DNA of 16,026 bases from Alphaproteobacteria bacterium (GTDB lineage: Bacteria; Pseudomonadota; Alphaproteobacteria; ATCC43930; CGMCC-115725). The notes beneath the pieces are model-generated. The model was not told where the DNA came from, ran no database searches, and worked only from the letters and a program-made list of their open reading frames with translations. The translations under genes and the position numbers were made by a program. Each line of letters opens with the position of its first letter. Position 1 is the stretch's first letter. The stretch is from positions 1-16,026 of the forward strand of contig JASHUO010000045.1 in the NCBI GenBank assembly GCA_030039975.1. The letters run 5' to 3'. Of the stretch, positions 1 to 5,330 are shown piece by piece.

Positions 1-1
1 G

Positions 2-925
2 GTCGCCGAACTCTTCGAGCACGAGGTGGCGGTGTTCCCGGTGGCGACCGGCACCGCCGCCAATGCGCTGGCGCTGGCGAGCCTGACGCCGGTCTGGGGG
101 GCGATCTATTGTCACGAGGTCTCGCATATCCAGACCGACGAATGCGGCGCGCCCGAGTTCTTCTCCAGCGGCGCCAAGCTGCTGCCGCTGCCGGGCGCCG
201 ATGCCAAGCTCGCGCCGGCGACGGTGGCGGCGGCGATGATCGAGCAGGGCGTCGTCCATCACGTCCAGCCGGCCGCCATCAGCATCAGCCAGGCGACCGA
301 AGCGGGCACGATCTATCGGCCGGAGGAGATCGCCGCCCTCAGCGCGCTGGCGCGCCGCCACGGCCTCGGCCTCCACATGGACGGCGCGCGCTTCGCCAAT
401 GCGGTGGCGGCGCTCGGCTGCAGCCCGGCCGAGCTCACCTGGCGGGCCGGCGTCGACGTGCTCTCGCTCGGCGCCACCAAGAACGGCGCGCTCGCCGCCG
501 AGGCGGTGGTGTTCTTCGACCCGGCGAAGGCCGCCGATTTCGGCTTCCGGCGCAAGCGCGCCGGCCATCTCTTCTCGAAGATGCGCTTCCTCTCGGCGCA
601 GCTCGAGGCCTATCTGGCCAACGGGCTGTGGCTGCGCCACGCGGCGCACGCCAACCGCATGGCGGCGCGTCTTTCCGCCGGGCTTGCCGCGCTGCCGGGC
701 GCGCGCCTCCAGCATCCGACGGAAGCCAACGAGGTCTTCATCGAGCTGCCGGAAGCGGCGATCGAGGCGCTCGCCGCCGCCGGCTTCGGCTTTTATCGCT
801 GGGGCGGCCCGGCTTCGTCTTGCCTGCGCCTCGTCACCGCTTTCGACGCGCGCGAAGCCGATGTCGATGCCTTCATTGCCGGCGCGCGTGCCGGCATCGC
901 GCCGGCATCGCGCAAGAACTCGTAA
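2..925 (+). CDS. ltaE: Low-specificity L-threonine aldolase, 5' end outside the window
   Basis: PLP-dependent fold-type I enzyme that cleaves L-threonine or L-allo-threonine to glycine and acetaldehyde in the cytoplasm. The frame is open from base 2, so the true start lies upstream; the GTG at 26 is internal. 307 residues are visible, close to the end of a family protein of roughly 340-350 residues. Visible family features are the glycine-rich stretch VATGTAANALAL near the left edge, the HMDGARFANAV segment, which carries the aspartate expected to contact the PLP ring, and LGATKNGALAAEAV, whose lysine is the expected Schiff-base residue. The C-terminal small domain is complete and ends in a TAA at 923-925. 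No clear intrinsic terminator follows. Recognition is by family motifs; substrate stereospecificity cannot be read from the sequence. Confidence 0.93.
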   Translation, partial: VAELFEHEVAVFPVATGTAANALALASLTPVWGAIYCHEVSHIQTDECGAPEFFSSGAKLLPLPGADAKLAPATVAAAMIEQGVVHHVQPAAISISQATEAGTIYRPEEIAALSALARRHGLGLHMDGARFANAVAALGCSPAELTWRAGVDVLSLGATKNGALAAEAVVFFDPAKAADFGFRRKRAGHLFSKMRFLSAQLEAYLANGLWLRHAAHANRMAARLSAGLAALPGARLQHPTEANEVFIELPEAAIEALAAAGFGFYRWGGPASSCLRLVTAFDAREADVDAFIAGARAGIAPASRKNS

Positions 926-1079
926 ACCATCTCGCCGCAGCGGCGGAGTCTACCGCGACAAGGCCGTCGAACTCGTTCCGCTGCCGGATCGAAAAGCGCC
1001 GTTTGCGCTCGCACGGAGCCGCGCCGGCGCCGTCGCTGAAAAAAATTTGCAAAAACTTGCCCGCGGCGTGAATTTTTCC

Positions 1080-1108
1080 TTGCGTCGCCACGTTTTGAGC
1101 GTATGTAT
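1080..1108 (+). promoter_or_regulatory. Possible sigma70 promoter for the ornithine decarboxylase leader
   Basis: After an AT-rich patch (1038-1078, with A7 at 1039-1045 and T5 at 1073-1077) there is TTGCGT at 1080-1085, then 16 bases, then TATGTA at 1102-1107. This is a plausible -35/-10 pair for a GC-rich alphaproteobacterium and would start a leader of about 370 nt before the decarboxylase gene. It is a visual match only. Other pairings in the same AT-rich patch, such as TTGCAA at 1047, are weaker. Confidence 0.3.
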
Positions 1109-1184
1109 CCAAATCACGACGCACTCGCACGTGCCTATGGCCCTCGTGGTTATGCAACGACGTAACGCGTCCTTTTTGGAAGAG

Positions 1185-1202
1185 CCGGTCATCGTGGACC
1201 GG
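1185..1202 (+). promoter_or_regulatory. Hairpin just before the leader-peptide ribosome binding site
   Basis: CCGGTC (1185-1190) and GACCGG (1197-1202) form a perfect six-pair stem with a six-base loop. It ends eight bases before the GGGAGG (1211-1216) that would drive translation of the 38-codon upstream frame. It may keep that binding site open or compete with longer folds. This is a sequence-level observation without conservation data. Confidence 0.4.
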
Positions 1203-1221
1203 TCCCGAGAGGGAGGTCGAT

Positions 1222-1338
1222 ATGGTTGCAATCGCACTCAGGGCCGCAGCGCCCTGGCCTGACGAGACACCTCGGTTCATCAGGGCCGCCCGCGGCAGCG
1301 GTGGTCGAGGCCGCAACGAACCTAGCAGTCAGATCTGA
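1222..1338 (+). CDS. Candidate 38-residue leader peptide upstream of ornithine decarboxylase
   Basis: ATG at 1222 is preceded by GGGAGG at 1211-1216 with five bases between, the best ribosome binding site in this part of the window and better than that of the decarboxylase gene itself. The frame runs 38 codons to a TGA at 1336-1338. The peptide starts MVAIALRAAAPWPDET and its second half is rich in Arg and Gly (six Arg, RGSGGRGR), with no membrane helix or cysteine. It is not in frame with the decarboxylase gene. Translation would melt the 1239-1256 hairpin, and its stop lies 145 bases before the decarboxylase ATG. Enterobacterial speF is controlled by an ornithine-sensing leader peptide, SpeFL, but this peptide lacks any obvious similarity to it. 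It could also be a chance frame. Confidence 0.4.
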   Translation: MVAIALRAAAPWPDETPRFIRAARGSGGRGRNEPSSQI

Positions 1339-1395
1339 GCAGCACCATCCAGCCCGCGGCGGATCGCCCCCGTGGATGGATGGAAGCGACGCTCC

Positions 1396-1460
1396 ACCGC
1401 CTTCCCGCTTGGGGGGCAGCGGTCGAGCGCGCCGGCGTGGTGAGCTGCCGGCGCGCGCTC
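1396..1460 (+). promoter_or_regulatory. Tandem strong hairpins abutting the decarboxylase ribosome binding site
   Basis: The first hairpin pairs ACCGC (1396-1400) plus CTTCCC (1401-1406) with GGGGGG (1411-1416) and GCGGT (1419-1423), with a GCTT loop and a two-base bulge. The second pairs GAGCGCGCCGGC (1425-1436) with GCCGGCGCGCGCTC (1447-1460) around a ten-base loop, with a two-base bulge. The second stem ends six to eight bases before the presumed AGGA (1468-1471) of the decarboxylase gene. There is no T-run, so it is not a standard intrinsic terminator. Control of translation initiation, Rho access or RNA stability is more likely. Confidence 0.5.
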
Positions 1461-1483
1461 TGACGACAGGATACCCAGCCGAA

Positions 1484-2644
1484 ATGAAGAAGAAGATTGA
1501 TCGCAGGATCGAACGTAACCGCAAGATCGAGAGGTTTCTGGCCGAGAAGCAGCCGGAGACGCCGTGCCTCGTCGTCGACCTCGAGGTGGTCGCCGAGGCC
1601 TATCAGCTGCTGCGCACGTATATGCCGATCGCCAAGGTTTTCTATGCGGTGAAGGCCAATCCCGCCGGCGCCGTCGTCGAGCTGCTGCGCGGCCTCGGCT
1701 CGGCCTTCGACGTGGCGAGCCGGGGCGAGATCGATCTCTGCTTCGAGCGCGGCGTCACCGCCGACCGCATCTCCTTCGGCAACACCATCAAGAAGGAGCG
1801 CGATATCGCCTACGCCTATGAGAAGGGCGTGCGGCTCTTCGCTTTCGACAGCGAGGAGGAGCTGGAGAAGCTCGCCCGTTCGGCTCCGGGGGCGCGGGTC
1901 TTCTGCCGGATCCTGGTGGATGGCGAGGGCGCGGAATGGCCGCTGTCGCGCAAATTCGGCTGCGCGCCGGAAATGGCGGTGGAGCTGCTGCGCCGCGCCA
2001 AGACGGCCGGGCTCGACCCCTATGGCGTCTCCTTCCATGTCGGCTCGCAGCAGACCAAGCTCGACCAGTGGGACAGCGCGGTCGGGCGCGCCGCGGCGAT
2101 GTTCTCGCTGCTGGCCGAGACCGACATCAACCTGCGCATGGTCAATATCGGCGGCGGCTTCCCCGCGCATTACCGCGGCGACGTGCTCGGGGTCGAGCGT
2201 TACGCGCAGGCGGTGATGGCCGCGATCACCCGGCATTTCGGCAACGATCTGCCCGAGATCGTCGTCGAGCCGGGCCGCTCGATCGTCGGCGATGCCGGCG
2301 TCATCCAGAGCGAGGTGGTGCTGATCTCGCGCAAGTCCTTCGGCGACGAGAAGCGCTGGGTCTATCTCGATGTCGGCAAGTTCAACGGGCTGGCGGAGAC
2401 GATGGACGAGAGCATCAAGTACCGCATCCGCACCGCCGCGGATGGCGGTCCGACCGGCGCCGTGGTGCTGGCCGGACCGACCTGCGACAGCGCCGACATC
2501 CTCTATGAGAAGACGGCCTATCGCCTGCCGATGGCGCTCAAGGTCGGCGACAAGGTGCAGATTCTCTCCACCGGCGCCTATACCTCGAGCTACGCCTCGG
2601 TGGGCTTCAACGGCTTCTCGCCGATCAAGACCTACTGCATCTGA
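1484..2644 (+). CDS. Ornithine (or lysine/ornithine) decarboxylase, alanine-racemase fold
   Basis: PLP enzyme of the fold-III decarboxylase family that converts ornithine to putrescine in the cytoplasm, the first step of the ODC polyamine route. From ATG 1484 it is 386 residues, close to the usual 370-390 for bacterial members. The start is chosen because the basic N-terminus leads straight into the conserved barrel; AGGA at 1468-1471 is a rather distant binding site. Visible motifs: FYAVKANP with PLP lysine 57, ISFGNTIKKERD (97-107), HVGSQ with His185, NIGGGFP (221-227) for the phosphate, EPGRS (262-266), and GPTCDSADIL, whose Cys334 and Asp335 act in trans across the dimer. All catalytic residues are present. 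Whether lysine is also used cannot be decided here. It sits behind a long leader with a possible leader peptide, and its end overlaps the convergent DUF1194 gene by 13 bases. Confidence 0.93.
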   Translation: MKKKIDRRIERNRKIERFLAEKQPETPCLVVDLEVVAEAYQLLRTYMPIAKVFYAVKANPAGAVVELLRGLGSAFDVASRGEIDLCFERGVTADRISFGNTIKKERDIAYAYEKGVRLFAFDSEEELEKLARSAPGARVFCRILVDGEGAEWPLSRKFGCAPEMAVELLRRAKTAGLDPYGVSFHVGSQQTKLDQWDSAVGRAAAMFSLLAETDINLRMVNIGGGFPAHYRGDVLGVERYAQAVMAAITRHFGNDLPEIVVEPGRSIVGDAGVIQSEVVLISRKSFGDEKRWVYLDVGKFNGLAETMDESIKYRIRTAADGGPTGAVVLAGPTCDSADILYEKTAYRLPMALKVGDKVQILSTGAYTSSYASVGFNGFSPIKTYCI

Positions 2645-3360
2645 TCGAGGCTTCGTCCTGAGCTGGCGGCGCGGCGGATCGGCCGCGCCGTCATCACTTC
2701 ATTGAGCAGCTTCTGCTGCATGGCGGCGATGAAGGAGGGGAAATCCTCGACCTCCATCAGGAAGCCGCCCGGTCCTCCCACCACATACTGATCGTAATAG
2801 CTGTCGAGCCAGGGCTCGGTCTTGAGAATGGCGAGACCGTTGATGGTGACGCCCTGCGCCGCGAGCCGGTCGCGGATCTGCTGCGGCGGCGGGCCGATAT
2901 TGGCCATCCCGTCGCCGGAAACATCGATGACGCGGCGCTGCGGCGTGTCGGGGACGCGCGCCAAGGCCGCTTCCGCCGCGATGAGCGCATCGCCGATCGC
3001 GGTGAGCCCGTTCGAGCTGCGCCGCGTCGCGCGTACGGCGGTGGCGAAGCGCTCGGCGCTGGCGCGATCGCTCACCCGCGTCCAGTCGACCGTCACCACC
3101 TGCTTGTCCCGGTCCGACCATTCCATCACCAGCACGTCGATTGCCCCGTTGCGGCCGCCGCGGATGGCGTCGACGAGCTGCGAGGTTTCGAAGGCGCGGG
3201 CGATGCCTTCGTGCTGCAGCTCATACTCCTCGGCATCGACGCTGCCCGAAACGTCGACGGCGAGCACCAGCGCGAGGTCGACGGGCGCCGCGCGTGCCGG
3301 CATGGCGGCAAGGCAGAGTCCGGCGAGAAAGGCGAAGGCGAGAGGACGGCTGAGCGGCAT
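2632..3360 (-). CDS. Secreted DUF1194/VWA-domain protein
   Basis: 242 residues from the ATG at 3360. This start puts a good Sec signal peptide at the N-terminus (hydrophobic AFAFLAGLCLAAM, cleavage likely after ARA near residue 24), so the product should be periplasmic. A VWA fold follows, with a MIDAS metal site: DVSGS (36-40), Thr120 in LTAIGDAL and Asp150 in VIDVSGDG. It is recognised as the alphaproteobacterial DUF1194 family, whose ligand is unknown; metal-dependent protein binding is inferred from the MIDAS. A longer form from GTG 3405 (257 residues) is possible but would bury the signal peptide behind 15 extra residues. The binding site before 3360 is weak. It is the last gene of a probable three-gene unit, and its 3' end overlaps the ornithine decarboxylase gene by 13 bases in convergent orientation. 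Confidence 0.88.
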   Translation of the reverse strand: MPLSRPLAFAFLAGLCLAAMPARAAPVDLALVLAVDVSGSVDAEEYELQHEGIARAFETSQLVDAIRGGRNGAIDVLVMEWSDRDKQVVTVDWTRVSDRASAERFATAVRATRRSSNGLTAIGDALIAAEAALARVPDTPQRRVIDVSGDGMANIGPPPQQIRDRLAAQGVTINGLAILKTEPWLDSYYDQYVVGGPGGFLMEVEDFPSFIAAMQQKLLNEVMTARPIRRAASSGRSLDQMQ

Positions 3361-3389
3361 GGCGGCGGCTCGTGCAATAACTGTTCTCA

Positions 3390-3405
3390 GGGACACTCGG
3401 GACAC
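3390..3405. repeat. Short direct repeat upstream of the DUF1194 gene
   Basis: GGGACAC occurs at 3390-3396 and again at 3399-3405, a nine-base period, 30-45 bases upstream of the chosen DUF1194 start. It could be a regulator site, or chance. Confidence 0.3.
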
Positions 3406-3429
3406 TATGAAAGACCGAGTGGGGCGATT

Positions 3430-3603
3430 CTAGGGCGCCTTCCCGACGGCGCGGTCGAACCAGAAAGCGTCGAGCGCCAGCGTCACCAGCAGAGCTGCGG
3501 CGATACCGAAGCCGGTAATCACCAGCGGCAGGTCGGGCTCGCTGCCGGCCGCATCCAAGGCGGCGGTCGCCAGCAGAAAGGCGCAGAGCGGCAAGCGGAC
3601 CAT
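3430..3603 (-). CDS. Small two-helix membrane protein, function unknown
   Basis: A 57-residue frame from ATG 3603 to TAG at 3430-3432. It encodes two hydrophobic stretches, LPLCAFLLATAALDAAG (about residues 4-20) and LPLVITGFGIAAALLVTLAL (25-44), separated by the polar SEPD. The acidic/aromatic DAFWFDR then leads to a short basic tail. This pattern suggests a small inner-membrane protein with both helices crossing the membrane. It fills the gap between the hydrolase stop (3634, 30 bases upstream) and the DUF1194 start (3360, 69 bases downstream), on the same strand as both, which supports a real gene in one transcript. No good ribosome binding site is visible, and a 12-bp perfect palindrome (3615-3626) lies just upstream. 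I do not recognise a family. Its small size means a chance frame is possible. Confidence 0.5.
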   Translation of the reverse strand: MVRLPLCAFLLATAALDAAGSEPDLPLVITGFGIAAALLVTLALDAFWFDRAVGKAP

Positions 3604-3633
3604 ACCGACGCTAACGCCGGCCGGCGCTGCCGC

Positions 3634-4692
3634 TCACTGGACCGAGGCTTCGATCGGGCCCGGGCGGCCGATCAAACGTCGGCGCGCGCCCGCGTCGAGA
3701 TGCGAGGGCAGGGGCGCGGAGGGTGCGCCGATCCAGGCGGCAATGTCCCTGGTCGGCGTCGCTCCGGCGAGGTCGCGCAGCAGCATGTGGTAGCCCTCCG
3801 GGTAGAGCGCGAAGCGCTGCCGCTCGCGATCGCCGGGCGGCAGCGTGGCGACGAACCGCGCCATCGCCGCTGGCGGCACGATCTCGTCACGTTCGCCATA
3901 GAGCAGCAGCAGCCGCGTGTCGAGTGCCGGGGCGGCAGCGAGCGCCGCGCTCATGAGGTCGACGAGACCGTTGAGCGTGTCGGCGCGCGTATCCTTGATG
4001 ACCAGCGGATCGGCGCTGTAGGCGATCAGCATCGGCACATTGTCCGACGGGCGGATCTGTACGGGCAGCACGCTGGCGGACCAGTGCACCGCCGGCAGCA
4101 GCCCGGCAAGCCAAAGCCCGACGCGCTCGGCGGGGTTCATCGTCTGCCGGCCCCAGACTGCCGGCGCGACCAGGATGACGCCGTCGACGGAAGGGGGCGC
4201 CACGCCGGCACGGCCCGAAGCCGCGAGAATGGCGATGGCGCCGCCCATGCTCTCGCCGAGCAGGTAGACCGGCGTGCCGGGATAGCGGCGATGCAGCAAT
4301 CCGATCGCGGTCGCCGCGTCGGCGACGAGACGGCGCGCGCCGAGCCAGCGGCCGCGGCCAGGGGCGCTGCCGAAGCCGCGCTGATCATAGGCATAGGTGG
4401 CGATGCCGCGCTCGGCCCAGAGGGGCGCCGGCAGGGCGAAGGCATTGGAGTAGTCGTTGAAGCCGTGCAGTGCCAGCAGCACGGCGACGGGCTCGCCCTG
4501 GGGCAGCCAGCGTCGCAGCGGCAGCGCCGTGCCATCGGCGGTGACCAGACGGTCGTCGCGCAGCTGTGGCGCCGGCAGCGTCAACCCGGCGCCTGCCGCG
4601 GCGAGCTGCGGCGATGGCATCCCGGTCTCGGATGGGGTGGCAAGGCAGCCGGCGAGCAGTGCGGCGAGGCAGCAGACAAGAACAAGGCGCAT
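3634..4692 (-). CDS. Lipoprotein alpha/beta hydrolase, lysophospholipase (serine aminopeptidase S33-like) type
   Basis: 352 residues from ATG 4692, chosen because GGAG lies six bases before it and because it begins a perfect lipoprotein signal peptide: MRLVLVCCLAALLAGC with lipobox LAGC and acylated Cys16. The mature protein is therefore membrane-anchored, facing the periplasm or outer membrane. The fold is a monoglyceride lipase/lysophospholipase-like alpha/beta hydrolase: oxyanion region HGFND (76-80), DQRGFG (103-108), nucleophile elbow GESMGG with Ser148, Asp269 in GERDEIVPP and His302 in GYHMLLRD. All three catalytic residues are present. Substrate is unknown; acylglycerols, lysophospholipids or other esters are the usual choices. 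A frame extending to 4800 exists but lacks support. It is the first gene of a likely unit with the small membrane protein and the DUF1194 protein, and is divergent from the secreted protein at 4861. Confidence 0.88.
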   Translation of the reverse strand: MRLVLVCCLAALLAGCLATPSETGMPSPQLAAAGAGLTLPAPQLRDDRLVTADGTALPLRRWLPQGEPVAVLLALHGFNDYSNAFALPAPLWAERGIATYAYDQRGFGSAPGRGRWLGARRLVADAATAIGLLHRRYPGTPVYLLGESMGGAIAILAASGRAGVAPPSVDGVILVAPAVWGRQTMNPAERVGLWLAGLLPAVHWSASVLPVQIRPSDNVPMLIAYSADPLVIKDTRADTLNGLVDLMSAALAAAPALDTRLLLLYGERDEIVPPAAMARFVATLPPGDRERQRFALYPEGYHMLLRDLAGATPTRDIAAWIGAPSAPLPSHLDAGARRRLIGRPGPIEASVQ

Positions 4693-4860
4693 GGCGGCTC
4701 CAATCGATCCGGGGAGCCTTGCGCTTTCATGGTTAAGCGGCGGTAAAGACTCGGCCGGCGCTGCGGCAATGTCGCGCGGCGTGAGCCGGGTTGCCGCCAC
4801 AGCACCGCCGGCGTCATAATCGCCGCACCCCGTTCCGCAGCGAAGCGAAGAGGCGAGAGA

Positions 4861-5310
4861 ATGCGTTCAGCACCTGTCATCGTTGCCGTGGCCCTGCTCG
4901 GCGGCATTGCCGGCACCGCCGCTTTTGCCGCGCCGAAGGAGCCGCCGGCCTGCGCGGCCATCACCTTCCGGCCGGTGCCGTCGGGTCTTTCCGATGGCGA
5001 GCAGAATGCCGGCCTCTACAAATCGCGCTTCGGACGGATCGAAGTGATGGCGTCGGTCAAGAACGGCGAGGCGGTCGACTACTATGTCGACGTCAATGGC
5101 AAGCCGCCGGCCAAGGTCGACGGCGCCCTACCGGGCAGCATCGGCGGCTGCGCCAAGGCAAAGCGCCTCGGCCCCGTCAGCACACCGCCGGAGCATTGCC
5201 TCGGCGACAAGCTCGCGGTGCTCATCGATCACACCACCGACCAGCGCTACGTCGTGCTCTACGCCCATCGCAGCGGCGAGTGGCATTTCTGCAGCGCAGG
5301 CGGCGCTTAA
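4861..5310 (+). CDS. Small secreted protein with four cysteines, unknown function
   Basis: 149 residues. The N-terminus MRSAPVIVAVALLGGIAGTAAFA is a clear Sec signal peptide with likely cleavage after AFA at residue 23, so the mature protein of about 125 residues is periplasmic or secreted. Cysteines fall at 31, 97, 113 and 144, an even number that suggests two disulfide bonds. The mature sequence mixes short charged and beta-prone stretches (GRIEVMASV, DYYVDVNG, RYVVLYAH). AGAGG (4846-4850) about ten bases before the ATG is a fair ribosome binding site. The gene is divergent from the lipoprotein hydrolase, with 168 bases between the two starts that must hold both promoters, and it converges on the S41 protease gene with 20 bases between the stops. 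I do not recognise a family and assign no function. Confidence 0.75.
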   Translation: MRSAPVIVAVALLGGIAGTAAFAAPKEPPACAAITFRPVPSGLSDGEQNAGLYKSRFGRIEVMASVKNGEAVDYYVDVNGKPPAKVDGALPGSIGGCAKAKRLGPVSTPPEHCLGDKLAVLIDHTTDQRYVVLYAHRSGEWHFCSAGGA

Positions 5311-5330
5311 AGCACCCCCCGCGTCCGCGT

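Larger units (their letters stand above)
1110..1483 (+). promoter_or_regulatory. Long structured 5' leader of the ornithine decarboxylase gene (speF-type RNA candidate)
   Basis: The gap between the aldolase stop (925) and the decarboxylase start (1484) is 558 bases. Its first part (926-1080) holds nothing I recognise apart from an AT-rich patch. From about 1110 the plus strand can fold into a series of hairpins: CCGGTC/GACCGG at 1185-1202, CAGGGC/GCCCTG at 1239-1256, CCTCG/CGAGG at 1270-1310, a long stem at 1396-1423 and a very stable stem at 1425-1460. A 38-codon reading frame with a strong ribosome binding site (1222-1338) lies inside. A conserved RNA called speF is known upstream of ornithine decarboxylase genes in alphaproteobacteria; position and gene context fit, but I could not align this sequence to that model. 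Regulation by polyamines or ornithine is an inference. Confidence 0.5.

Noticed and set aside
1021..1045. GC palindrome GCGCCGGCGC followed by a run of A as a terminator for the aldolase gene.
   Set aside because: On the plus strand the stem is followed by A rather than T, so it is not a terminator in the direction of the aldolase gene, and no minus-strand gene needs one here.
109..1262. Long plus-strand frames in the other two frames over the aldolase gene.
   Set aside because: Arg/Ala/Pro-rich shadow translations of the aldolase gene; no family features.
1226..1483. In-frame 86-codon extension of ornithine decarboxylase starting at TTG 1226.
   Set aside because: It runs through the hairpin leader, has no family similarity, and ATG 1484 gives the expected protein length.
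3211..4746. A 511-codon plus-strand frame opposite the hydrolase and DUF1194 genes.
   Set aside because: It crosses several real minus-strand genes, is rich in Gln, Arg and Gly as expected of shadow frames, and has no recognisable domain.
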